From an uncultured Actinomycetes bacterium (GTDB lineage Bacteria > Actinomycetota > Acidimicrobiia > Acidimicrobiales > Microtrichaceae), in the NCBI GenBank assembly GCA_903930035.1, contig CAIYXG010000390.1, forward strand, positions 1 through 5,774: a stretch of 5,774 nucleotides of DNA, in the 5' to 3' direction. Under the pieces are notes generated by a model, which saw only the letters and a list, made by a program, of their open reading frames with translations, had not been told where the DNA came from and did no database searches. The position numbers and the translations under genes were made by a program. Every line of letters begins with the position of its first letter. Position 1 is the first letter of the stretch. This document shows, in pieces, positions 1 through 4,714 of this stretch.

Positions 1-1472
1 CCCCGCTGCTCCTGCTGCTGGTCGCGCTCGCGCTGACGTTCCTCGGCGGCACGGCCGCAGGGGCCGAGGACCGGCCGCTCGGCCGGGCGGTCCGCCTGCC
101 GGCGACGCTCCTCCACCGGGCCGGGACGCTGCGGCGGCCGCTGGGGAGGGTCCTGGCGCTGCTCGTCCGGGCCGCCCTGTGGCTCGGGCGGGCAGCGGCC
201 CACGTGGTCCGGGTCCTGACGTTCTCACTGCTGGCGGTGCCCGCCGTCCTGCTGCCGTGGCTCGTCCAACGGCTGCTCCTGCTCGACCCGCTCGCAGCGC
301 ACCACGACGCCGGGAGCCGGTGGATCACCCGGGCACGGCACCGCACGCAGCCCGCGCACCCGTGGATGCACGACCCGGCGGCCCGCCCGCCGCACCCCTA
401 CCGGAAGGTGCGGACCGCAGTGGTGCTGCTGCTGGCGGTGCCGGTCGTGGTCGTCGGCACCGTCTGGCTCCGCGGCGACCCCGCCGCGATCGATGTGGCG
501 CAGCCGGCTGCGTTCGCGGGCGACGACTGGTGGGACACCCACCACCAGGACCTGACGTACGTCCTGACGCCCCGGACCGGCTGGAACCCCTACGACTGGC
601 AGCGGGTGCAGGACGTCGAACTGTCGACCATCAACGTCCACGACGGACGGCGGGACACCTGGACCCCGCCCGACTGCGGCGGCTGCCGACGCCTCAAGGT
701 CTGGGTCTACGGCGGCTCCACCATCTTCGGCTACGGCCAGCGCGACGACCACACGATTCCGTCGGAGCTCGCCAGGGTCGCGGCGGACGCGGGCTACACC
801 CTCGACGTCAGGAACATGGGGGTGCCGGGCAACCTCCACTTCGAGGAGGCGCAGCGGTACGCGTGGGACGCAACTGGCCAGGACGGGCCCCCGGACGTCG
901 TGGTGTTCTACGACGGCGTCAACGACCTCAAGGGGGCGCTCCTGCGCAACGACTACCGGGCGAACGGCGAGGACCAGCCCTCGTCCATCACGCTCGAGGA
1001 GTTCCGTCGCAACTACGGGTCGTTCGAGGCGTTCCTGACCAGGGTGTTCGGCTCACGACCGGCCTCGGGGCCCGGCGCGGTCCCGACGACCTCGTCGCCG
1101 CCGGCAGCCCCCGACGACCTGGCACGGCGAGCCGTCGAGGACTACGCACGGGCGCTCACCACGAGCCGGGGCGCGGTGCTGGCCACGGGTGCCGACGGGT
1201 TCTGGTTCTGGCAGCCCGACCGCTGGTCGCGCGGGCCCGTCGCCGGCGAGCCGAGCGGGCCGGACGACGAGGCGCTCCGGGGGCGCAGCGCGCTGGTCCG
1301 CAGCCTGCTGCCCGAGGGGGTGGTCGACCTGAGCGACTCGCTCGACCCCTCGACAGCACCACTCTTCTACGACGACGTCCACACCAACGAGGAGGCGGCC
1401 CGGATGGTCGCCACCTCAATGTTCGCGGAGATTCGTCCGACGCTGGACCGCCTGCGCCAGGAGGCGCCGTGA
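1..1472 (+). CDS. Membrane-anchored SGNH/GDSL hydrolase with SxtJ-like N-terminal region (5' partial)
   Basis: The frame is open from base 3 to the TGA at 1470-1472, giving 489 visible residues; the true start lies left of the window. Hydrophobic segments are at about residues 1-20, 70-96 and 136-157. After the second comes DPL (285-293) followed by a D..SRW..R pattern ending near 332, which resembles the end of SxtJ-family membrane proteins as I remember them. The rest is an SGNH esterase domain, probably outside the membrane. Block I is GGSTIFG (711-731) with Ser239, the usual GDS being GGS. A block II-like NMGVPGN follows, then GVND (915-926) with Asn307, and DDVH (1371-1382) with Asp457 and His460, so all catalytic positions are present. 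A CGGC pair (675-686) lies just before block I. Such enzymes usually add or remove acyl esters; the substrate is unknown. It overlaps the next gene by 4 bp, implying translational coupling. SGNH assignment is firm, the SxtJ part less so. Confidence 0.85.
   Translation, partial: PLLLLLVALALTFLGGTAAGAEDRPLGRAVRLPATLLHRAGTLRRPLGRVLALLVRAALWLGRAAAHVVRVLTFSLLAVPAVLLPWLVQRLLLLDPLAAHHDAGSRWITRARHRTQPAHPWMHDPAARPPHPYRKVRTAVVLLLAVPVVVVGTVWLRGDPAAIDVAQPAAFAGDDWWDTHHQDLTYVLTPRTGWNPYDWQRVQDVELSTINVHDGRRDTWTPPDCGGCRRLKVWVYGGSTIFGYGQRDDHTIPSELARVAADAGYTLDVRNMGVPGNLHFEEAQRYAWDATGQDGPPDVVVFYDGVNDLKGALLRNDYRANGEDQPSSITLEEFRRNYGSFEAFLTRVFGSRPASGPGAVPTTSSPPAAPDDLARRAVEDYARALTTSRGAVLATGADGFWFWQPDRWSRGPVAGEPSGPDDEALRGRSALVRSLLPEGVVDLSDSLDPSTAPLFYDDVHTNEEAARMVATSMFAEIRPTLDRLRQEAP
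1459..1464 (+). promoter_or_regulatory. Shine-Dalgarno site for the DUF5989-like gene
   Basis: AGGAGG lies inside the last codons of the SGNH gene, four bases before the GTG at 1469. It decides the start of a gene too short for many gene finders and points to translation coupled to the upstream gene. Confidence 0.75.
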
Positions 1473-1639
1473 GGGCCTACCTCGCCGGCCTGGGCCGGTT
1501 CGTGGGGCAGGTGTGCCACTTCGGGTTCTCCACCCGACGGGCGCTGTTCCCCCTCGTCGTGCTCGTCGGCCTGTCGCTCGTCGCCCTGGTCGCTGCGGTC
1601 AAGGTGGTCGTGCCGGTGGTCGTCTACCCGCTGCTCTAG
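1469..1639 (+). CDS. DUF5989-family (SxtK-like) small membrane protein
   Basis: This 56-residue protein starts at a GTG that overlaps the TGA of the preceding gene (GTGA). AGGAGG at 1459-1464 sits four bases upstream and fixes the start. It has a short amphipathic N-terminus (residues 1-25, with Arg23-Arg24 just before the membrane), one long hydrophobic helix at about residues 27-50, and a C-terminal VVYPLL. That layout and tail fit DUF5989 proteins, which are about 50 aa and typically end in a similar aromatic/leucine motif. SxtK of the saxitoxin cluster is a protein of the same size and kind, found beside a carbamoyltransferase, SxtJ and a GDSL protein. Here it follows a GDSL protein directly, which supports the call. 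Its biochemical role is unknown; a small partner subunit of the membrane-bound SGNH protein is my inference. The family match is from memory, not a search. Confidence 0.72.
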   Translation: MRAYLAGLGRFVGQVCHFGFSTRRALFPLVVLVGLSLVALVAAVKVVVPVVVYPLL

Positions 1640-1645
1640 ACCGCC

Positions 1646-2728
1646 CTAGGCGCCGAGCCGGTCGAGCAGGAACGCGGCGGCGTCGGCGCTCGCGGCGTAC
1701 GGGACCGAGCAGTGGTCCTGACCGGCGTACTCCGTCTGGGTGGCGTCGGTGCCCAGCGCCCGCGCCGCGTCCAGGTAGTGCTGCTGCCAGACGGGGAAGA
1801 CCATCGTGTCGTCGAGCGCGGTCGCCACGAACACGGGGGCCGACGCGGCCACCTGCCCGGCGCACACCGACTGCAGGCGCTCGAGCCACCGGTCCAGGTG
1901 CTGCGGGTGCGCCTCGTTGAGCAGGTCCTGGGTGGCGGCGAGCGCCTGCAGCCGCTGGCCCAGCACGTGGCCGGGCAGGTCGTTCCAGCCCGCCGCCATG
2001 AGCGCGACCGTCTCGGGGGCGAGCACGTCGGTGGGCTCGAGGTCGTCGAAGATCCAGCCCAGCACGGCGAAGAGCATGATGACGTGGTGGTCGCCCATCC
2101 GGCCGCCGGCCACGATCGTGTCCCGCTCGGGCCAGGCCACCAGGCCCGGCACGCCCGGGGCGAACGTGGCGACGCCCCGGAGGTCCAGGCCCGCCAGCTC
2201 CTCGCCGGGGAGCTCGGGGACGCCGAGCGCCATGCCGCCGCCCTCCGACCACCCCAGGGCGCCGAACCGGGTGCCGGCGCCGGCCGGACCGAGCTGGGAC
2301 AGCGAGCGGACGGCGTTCACGGCGTCACGTGCGCCGGTCGTGGCACAGCAGTAGTGGTGGAACCCGTCGGTCCCCATGCCCTGGTAGTCCGGGGCGGCGA
2401 CGACGGCCCCGGCCGCGAGGTACTGCGTCATCCCGGGCACGCCGCGGTCGATGTCGGTCATGGCCGCCGCGTCGGGGAAGTCGATGAGCTCGCCGGCGGG
2501 GTTGGGCTGGAACGACGGCGCCGACGCGTCACCGAGCCCGGTGGTGCCGTGGCACCAGACCACGACCGGCCGGTCCGTGCCGGCGGCGGCCGGTGCGGCG
2601 ACCACGCCGGTGGACTCCGTCGGGCGTCCGAGGAGGTCCTGCGACGCGAACCGCACGCGCCAGGCCCGGGAACCGGGGACGTCGGGGGCGATCTCCACCG
2701 CCTCGAGCAGGGTGCCGGGAGCTGTCAT
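1646..2728 (-). CDS. LIP-type alpha/beta hydrolase (lipase/esterase-like)
   Basis: This 360-residue alpha/beta-hydrolase resembles the secretory lipase (LIP) group. HGTTG at residues 60-64 is the oxyanion-hole turn typical of that group. GWSEGGG at 159-165 is the nucleophile elbow with Ser161. DD at 306-307 in a loop after a beta strand (VFVATALDD) gives the likely acid, and DHCSVP at 339-344 gives His339. The triad is therefore complete. LIP proteins are often secreted and over 400 aa; this one has no signal peptide or lipobox and begins directly with a polar N-terminus, so it is probably cytoplasmic. A Cys pair (127-128) is of unclear use. The substrate, probably an ester or acyl chain, cannot be named. 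The ATG at 2728 has no good ribosome site but sits 7 bases after a TACGTT -10-like element, suggesting a leaderless transcript. Its stop lies 6 bases from the end of the convergent DUF5989-like gene. Confidence 0.85.
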   Translation of the reverse strand: MTAPGTLLEAVEIAPDVPGSRAWRVRFASQDLLGRPTESTGVVAAPAAAGTDRPVVVWCHGTTGLGDASAPSFQPNPAGELIDFPDAAAMTDIDRGVPGMTQYLAAGAVVAAPDYQGMGTDGFHHYCCATTGARDAVNAVRSLSQLGPAGAGTRFGALGWSEGGGMALGVPELPGEELAGLDLRGVATFAPGVPGLVAWPERDTIVAGGRMGDHHVIMLFAVLGWIFDDLEPTDVLAPETVALMAAGWNDLPGHVLGQRLQALAATQDLLNEAHPQHLDRWLERLQSVCAGQVAASAPVFVATALDDTMVFPVWQQHYLDAARALGTDATQTEYAGQDHCSVPYAASADAAAFLLDRLGA

Positions 2729-2735
2729 GCCCCCG

Positions 2736-2741
2736 AACGTA
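2736..2741 (-). promoter_or_regulatory. Putative -10 element of the hydrolase gene (leaderless promoter)
   Basis: On the - strand, TACGTT fits the actinobacterial TANNNT pattern and ends 7 bases before the ATG at 2728, so transcription should start at or next to the start codon. There is no convincing -35 hexamer; the expected place overlaps the dyad at 2746-2773. The lack of a Shine-Dalgarno sequence supports leaderless expression. This is a prediction from spacing and motif only. Confidence 0.45.
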
Positions 2742-2745
2742 GCGA

Positions 2746-2773
2746 AGGGGCGCCACCTCCCGGTGACGCCCCT
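2746..2773 (-). terminator. Strong hairpin: candidate terminator of the acidic-protein gene
   Basis: A 12-bp stem with a 4-base loop lies 38 bases after the stop of the acidic-protein gene. The DNA dyad has one mismatch (2753 C with 2766 A). In - strand RNA that pair becomes U-G, so all 12 positions pair and the loop is GGGA, a GNRA-type tetraloop. This favours a role in - strand RNA. Only two U follow the stem, so it would be a U-poor terminator of the kind proposed in Actinobacteria. Alternatively it is a DNA operator, since it covers the expected -35 region of the hydrolase promoter. Confidence 0.45.
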
Positions 2774-2791
2774 CCGTCAGGTCGTCGGCGG

Positions 2792-2807
2792 CCGGGCCGG
2801 GGCCCGG
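2792..2807 (-). terminator. Short GC hairpin after the acidic-protein gene
   Basis: CCGGGC and GCCCGG form a perfect 6-bp stem around a 4-base loop, starting 4 bases beyond the stop codon of the acidic-protein gene. There is no U tract. It could act with the larger hairpin at 2746-2773 as a tandem termination or 3'-end stabilising structure. In DNA this GC-rich, a 6-bp stem may arise by chance. Confidence 0.25.
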
Positions 2808-2811
2808 GGCC

Positions 2812-3078
2812 TCAGGCCTCGTCGGACTCGATGACGGTCAGCTCTTCCTCGACGGCGTGCAGCTCGCCGTCCTCGCCGACCACCGAGAGGACCTCGTCGA
2901 CCACGACGTCGCCGTCGGCGGTCACGACCGTCACGGTCTCGTCGGTGGCGACCACGGTGCCGTCGGCGGCGACCGCCGCCACCAGGTCGTCGACGACGAC
3001 GTTGCCGTCCTCGTCCTCGGCGCCGGTCACGACCTCGACGATCTCGATCTCGTCGCCGGTGTTCTCGCTGTCACTCAT
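2812..3078 (-). CDS. Small acidic tandem-repeat protein of unknown function
   Basis: I do not recognise this 88-residue protein. It contains 28 Asp/Glu residues, no Lys or Arg, and a single His, so it should be extremely acidic. It also has no Cys, Trp, Tyr, Phe, Pro or Gln. Residues 24-85 form four imperfect repeats of 15-16 residues, each opening with DG (positions 24, 39, 55, 70) and following roughly DGxVVxxDExxxVV; residues 9-18 (DEIEIVEVVT) may be a worn half-unit. Alternating Val and polar residues suggest beta hairpins with DG turns. There is no signal peptide or membrane segment. GGGAGG at 3085-3090, six bases before the ATG, gives a strong ribosome site and supports it as a real gene. 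It lies 81 bp after the nitrobindin-like gene and may be read with it. Divalent-metal binding or a nucleic-acid mimic are possible but unsupported. Confidence 0.75.
   Translation of the reverse strand: MSDSENTGDEIEIVEVVTGAEDEDGNVVVDDLVAAVAADGTVVATDETVTVVTADGDVVVDEVLSVVGEDGELHAVEEELTVIESDEA
2824..3009 (-). repeat. Four in-frame tandem repeats of about 45-48 bp
   Basis: These encode the DG-headed units of the acidic protein. The units are diverged at the DNA level, but stretches such as GCCGTCGGCGG (+ strand) recur between units. Unit lengths are 45, 48, 45 and 48 bp, so the register is kept in frame, as expected for old duplication under protein-level selection. Confidence 0.6.
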
Positions 3079-3084
3079 TCAGGG

Positions 3085-3090
3085 CCTCCC
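3085..3090 (-). promoter_or_regulatory. Shine-Dalgarno site of the acidic-protein gene
   Basis: GGGAGG on the - strand, six bases before the ATG at 3078. It is among the best ribosome sites in the window and sits two bases beyond the leader dyad at 3093-3135, so folding there could affect access to it. Confidence 0.7.
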
Positions 3091-3092
3091 TC

Positions 3093-3135
3093 GACCGTGG
3101 ACCCGGGTGGTCCGGACGGGCATCCTGCCACGGTC
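3093..3135 (-). promoter_or_regulatory. Dyad in the leader of the acidic-protein gene
   Basis: GACCGTGG (3093-3100) and CCACGGTC (3128-3135) are perfect 8-bp inverted repeats. Between them CCCG (3102-3105) can pair with CGGG (3117-3120), and two 8-bp palindromes, ACCCGGGT (3101-3108) and GTCCGGAC (3110-3117), lie side by side. As - strand RNA it would fold immediately before the ribosome site of the acidic-protein gene. It might be a leader control element, an operator, or a U-less terminator of the nitrobindin-like gene. No TANNNT -10 element is seen in this 81-bp gap, which favours read-through from the upstream gene. Confidence 0.35.
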
Positions 3136-3159
3136 CGGAGGGCGCCGCCGCCCGACGCC

Positions 3160-3726
3160 CTAGTCGGCCACACGACGCAGGACGTTGCGGTCGGTGTGGT
3201 GGAACAGGTCCTCGAACTCCTTCATCCGGAGCACCGAGTCCTCGTCGTAGGCGAGGGTGTCGCCGTCCACCGAGACGGTGACGGTGTAGGCGACGGTCGA
3301 GGCGTTGGCCGCGAGGTACTCGTTCTCCACGATCCCGTAGGTGGTGGAGCCCAGCTCGGCGGCCATCGTGAACTCGGTGGCGTCGGCCGTCGCTGCCCCG
3401 CCCGCCAGCAGCACCGTGCCGCGGGGGACCATGAAGGCACGCATCACCTGGCCGGCCGCGGCGTCCCAGAGCCAGTAGCCGACCTCCGTGTGGAACGGGT
3501 CCTCCTCGTCGTCGCGCCACGCCGCCATGCGGTAGTCCAGCCCGTAGAGGCACTGCGACCCGTTGTCGACCGGGCCGAACGGGCTGAAGGTCACGCGCTC
3601 CCGGTAGGCCGTGGTCCCGGTCTCCCCCTCCTCGTGGTGGAAGGAGAGGTCGACGCCGCCCTCGCCCTCCCAGGTGCCCACCAGCGGCCGCAGCGGCCCC
3701 AGCTTCTCGAACTCGGTGAACGGCAT
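3160..3726 (-). CDS. Nitrobindin-like heme-binding beta-barrel protein (DUF1794/FABP-like)
   Basis: This 188-residue cytoplasmic protein fits the nitrobindin/THAP4 heme-binding barrel family. GTWEGEG at residues 17-23 is the family's opening GxWxGxG strand, preceded by LGPLRPLVG. A YRERVTFSPF strand (41-50), HTEVGYWLWD (79-88) and a PRGTVLLAGG segment (101-110) follow in the usual order. The C-terminus has LFHHTDRNVLRR (175-186); His176 or His177 corresponds to the region of the axial heme ligand in nitrobindins. It is longer than typical members (about 160 aa), with extra acidic loops near 31-38 and 71-77. Known nitrobindins bind ferric heme and act on NO or peroxynitrite; that this one does so is inference. 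ATG at 3726 was chosen because AGGAG at 3732-3736 lies five bases upstream; the frame stays open much further, but only across the divergent DUF1295 gene. Confidence 0.75.
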   Translation of the reverse strand: MPFTEFEKLGPLRPLVGTWEGEGGVDLSFHHEEGETGTTAYRERVTFSPFGPVDNGSQCLYGLDYRMAAWRDDEEDPFHTEVGYWLWDAAAGQVMRAFMVPRGTVLLAGGAATADATEFTMAAELGSTTYGIVENEYLAANASTVAYTVTVSVDGDTLAYDEDSVLRMKEFEDLFHHTDRNVLRRVAD

Positions 3727-3731
3727 CGCTG

Positions 3732-3736
3732 CTCCT
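3732..3736 (-). promoter_or_regulatory. Shine-Dalgarno site of the nitrobindin-like gene
   Basis: AGGAG on the - strand, five bases before the ATG at 3726. It decides the start against a very long upstream open frame. Confidence 0.65.
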
Positions 3737-3758
3737 GGGTCGGCCACGCCGGGTCGGC

Positions 3759-3767
3759 GGGGGGGGG
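3759..3767. repeat. Run of nine G in the divergent promoter region
   Basis: An uninterrupted G9 (C9 on the other strand) lies 33 bases before the nitrobindin-like ATG and 34 bases before the DUF1295 ATG. It is the longest homopolymer noticed here. Its last bases form part of the GGGAAT element at 3765-3770. Slippage would alter promoter spacing upstream of the element rather than the reading frame of either gene. Confidence 0.9.
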
Positions 3768-3792
3768 AATCGGACGCGGCGCATCGTAGGTT
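3765..3792 (+). promoter_or_regulatory. Putative promoter of the DUF1295 gene
   Basis: TAGGTT at 3787-3792 fits TANNNT and ends nine bases before the ATG at 3802, so the transcript would be leaderless or nearly so; no Shine-Dalgarno sequence is present. GGGAAT at 3765-3770 lies 16 bases upstream in -35 position. Read another way, GGGAAT and GTT (3790-3792), 19 bases apart, resemble the GGAAT-N18-GTT promoters used by SigR/SigH-type stress sigma factors, though the spacing is one base long. Confidence 0.4.
3783..3788 (-). promoter_or_regulatory. Putative -10 element of the nitrobindin-like gene
   Basis: TACGAT on the - strand fits TANNNT and overlaps by two bases the + strand TAGGTT. It would give a 5' leader of about 50 bases for the nitrobindin-like gene. 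No good -35 match is visible; the expected place lies inside the start of the DUF1295 gene. Confidence 0.35.
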
Positions 3793-3801
3793 GGACCCAC
3801 C

Positions 3802-4683
3802 ATGCGAAGCGCCTCGAAGGTTGCCGTCCTGACCGTCCTGGTGTCGGTCGCCCTGGCGTCGGTCGTGGCCGTCGCCGCCGCCGCGGGCGGGACGGAGCTC
3901 GGCGGCCTGCCGGTGGCGGCCTGGTGCGCGGTCGTGGCCTTCGGCGTGAACTGGGTGGCGTTCGTCCCGTCGTGGCTGGCCCGGACGGAGAAGTTCTACG
4001 ACCTGACCGGCACGCTCACCTACCTGTCGGTCACGGGGTTCGCGCTCGTCGCCGTAGGCCGCTACGACGTCCGGTCCCTGCTGCTGGGCGGGATGGTCGC
4101 CGTGTGGGCGCTGCGCCTGGGCACGTTCCTCTTCCGCCGCGTGCTGGCGGCCGGGAGCGACGGCCGGTTCGACACCATCAAGCACGACCCCGCCCGCCTG
4201 TTCATGACCTGGACGCTCCAGGGCCTGTGGGTGTTCCTGACCCTCTGCGCCGCCGTGGCCGCCATCACACCGACCACGGCGGAGCCGCTCGGCCCCGTGG
4301 CCTGGGCCGGCCTGGCCGTCTGGGTGGTCGGTCTGGGGCTCGAGGTCGTGGCCGACCGCCAGAAACAGGCGTTCCGGGCCGACCCCGCCAACGACGGCGG
4401 GTTCGTCACCACCGGCCTGTGGGCCTGGTCCCGGCACCCCAACTACTTCGGCGAGATCCTCCTGTGGGCCGGCGTGGCACTGGTGGCGGCGGGCAACCTG
4501 GCCGGGTCCCGCTGGGTCACCTTCGTGGCCTCGCCGCTGTTCGTGGCCGTGCTCATCACCAAGGTCAGCGGGATCCCGCTGCTCGAGCAGCGGGCCGACG
4601 AGCGGTGGGGCCTCGACGAGGACTACGAGGCCTACAAGGCCGCCACTCCGGTGCTCCTCCCCCGGCCGCCCCGGCGGGCCTGA
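3802..4683 (+). CDS. DUF1295 family membrane protein (steroid 5-alpha-reductase-like)
   Basis: This 293-residue integral membrane protein has hydrophobic segments at about residues 7-28, 38-58, 72-86, 92-113, 134-156, 164-182, 215-232 and 238-252. DUF1295 signatures are clear: EKFYDLTGTLTYLSVT (63-78), RLGTFLFRR (105-113) followed by GRFD (121-124), LEVVADRQKQAFR (180-192), and GLWAWSRHPNYFGEI (205-219). The SRHPNYFGE motif is shared with the steroid 5-alpha-reductase/isoprenylcysteine methyltransferase-like fold, where it helps bind the cofactor (NADPH or SAM). GIPLLEQRA (257-265) and a YEAYKAATP tail (276-284) complete the usual C-terminus. Length is normal for the family. Members are of unproven function; a reductase acting on a lipid is plausible but not shown. 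It is divergent from the nitrobindin-like gene and convergent with the MMPL gene 31 bp downstream. ATG at 3802 lacks a ribosome site and fits a near-leaderless transcript. Confidence 0.88.
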   Translation: MRSASKVAVLTVLVSVALASVVAVAAAAGGTELGGLPVAAWCAVVAFGVNWVAFVPSWLARTEKFYDLTGTLTYLSVTGFALVAVGRYDVRSLLLGGMVAVWALRLGTFLFRRVLAAGSDGRFDTIKHDPARLFMTWTLQGLWVFLTLCAAVAAITPTTAEPLGPVAWAGLAVWVVGLGLEVVADRQKQAFRADPANDGGFVTTGLWAWSRHPNYFGEILLWAGVALVAAGNLAGSRWVTFVASPLFVAVLITKVSGIPLLEQRADERWGLDEDYEAYKAATPVLLPRPPRRA

Positions 4684-4714
4684 CCCGGCCAAGGAGCGAC
4701 GGCGCGACCTTCCC

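Noticed and set aside
204..206. GTG as the start of the SGNH gene
   Set aside because: No ribosome site precedes it, it lies at the edge of a membrane helix, and the same frame is open and protein-like back to base 3 with SxtJ-like features. The start is more likely outside the window.
179..1468. Long + strand open frame overlapping the SGNH gene (before the GTG at 1469)
   Set aside because: Arg/Pro/Ala-rich low-complexity translation typical of a shifted frame in GC-rich DNA. Only its last 56 codons, with their own ribosome site, are a real gene.
1642..1652. CGCC-CTA-GGCG inverted repeat between convergent genes as a terminator
   Set aside because: Only a 4-bp stem with a 3-base loop, no U tract and half inside the hydrolase stop; too weak to call.
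1712..3163. 483-codon + strand frame across hydrolase, acidic gene and gaps
   Set aside because: It crosses three supported - strand genes and the intergenic hairpins, and its product has skewed composition and no motif.
3727..4692. Upstream extension of the nitrobindin-like frame to 510 codons
   Set aside because: It is antisense to the clearly real DUF1295 gene, and the ATG at 3726 has a proper ribosome site and begins exactly where family similarity begins.
4684..4714. Terminator between convergent DUF1295 and MMPL genes
   Set aside because: Only an AAGG/CCTT pairing was found; nothing stable enough to support a call.
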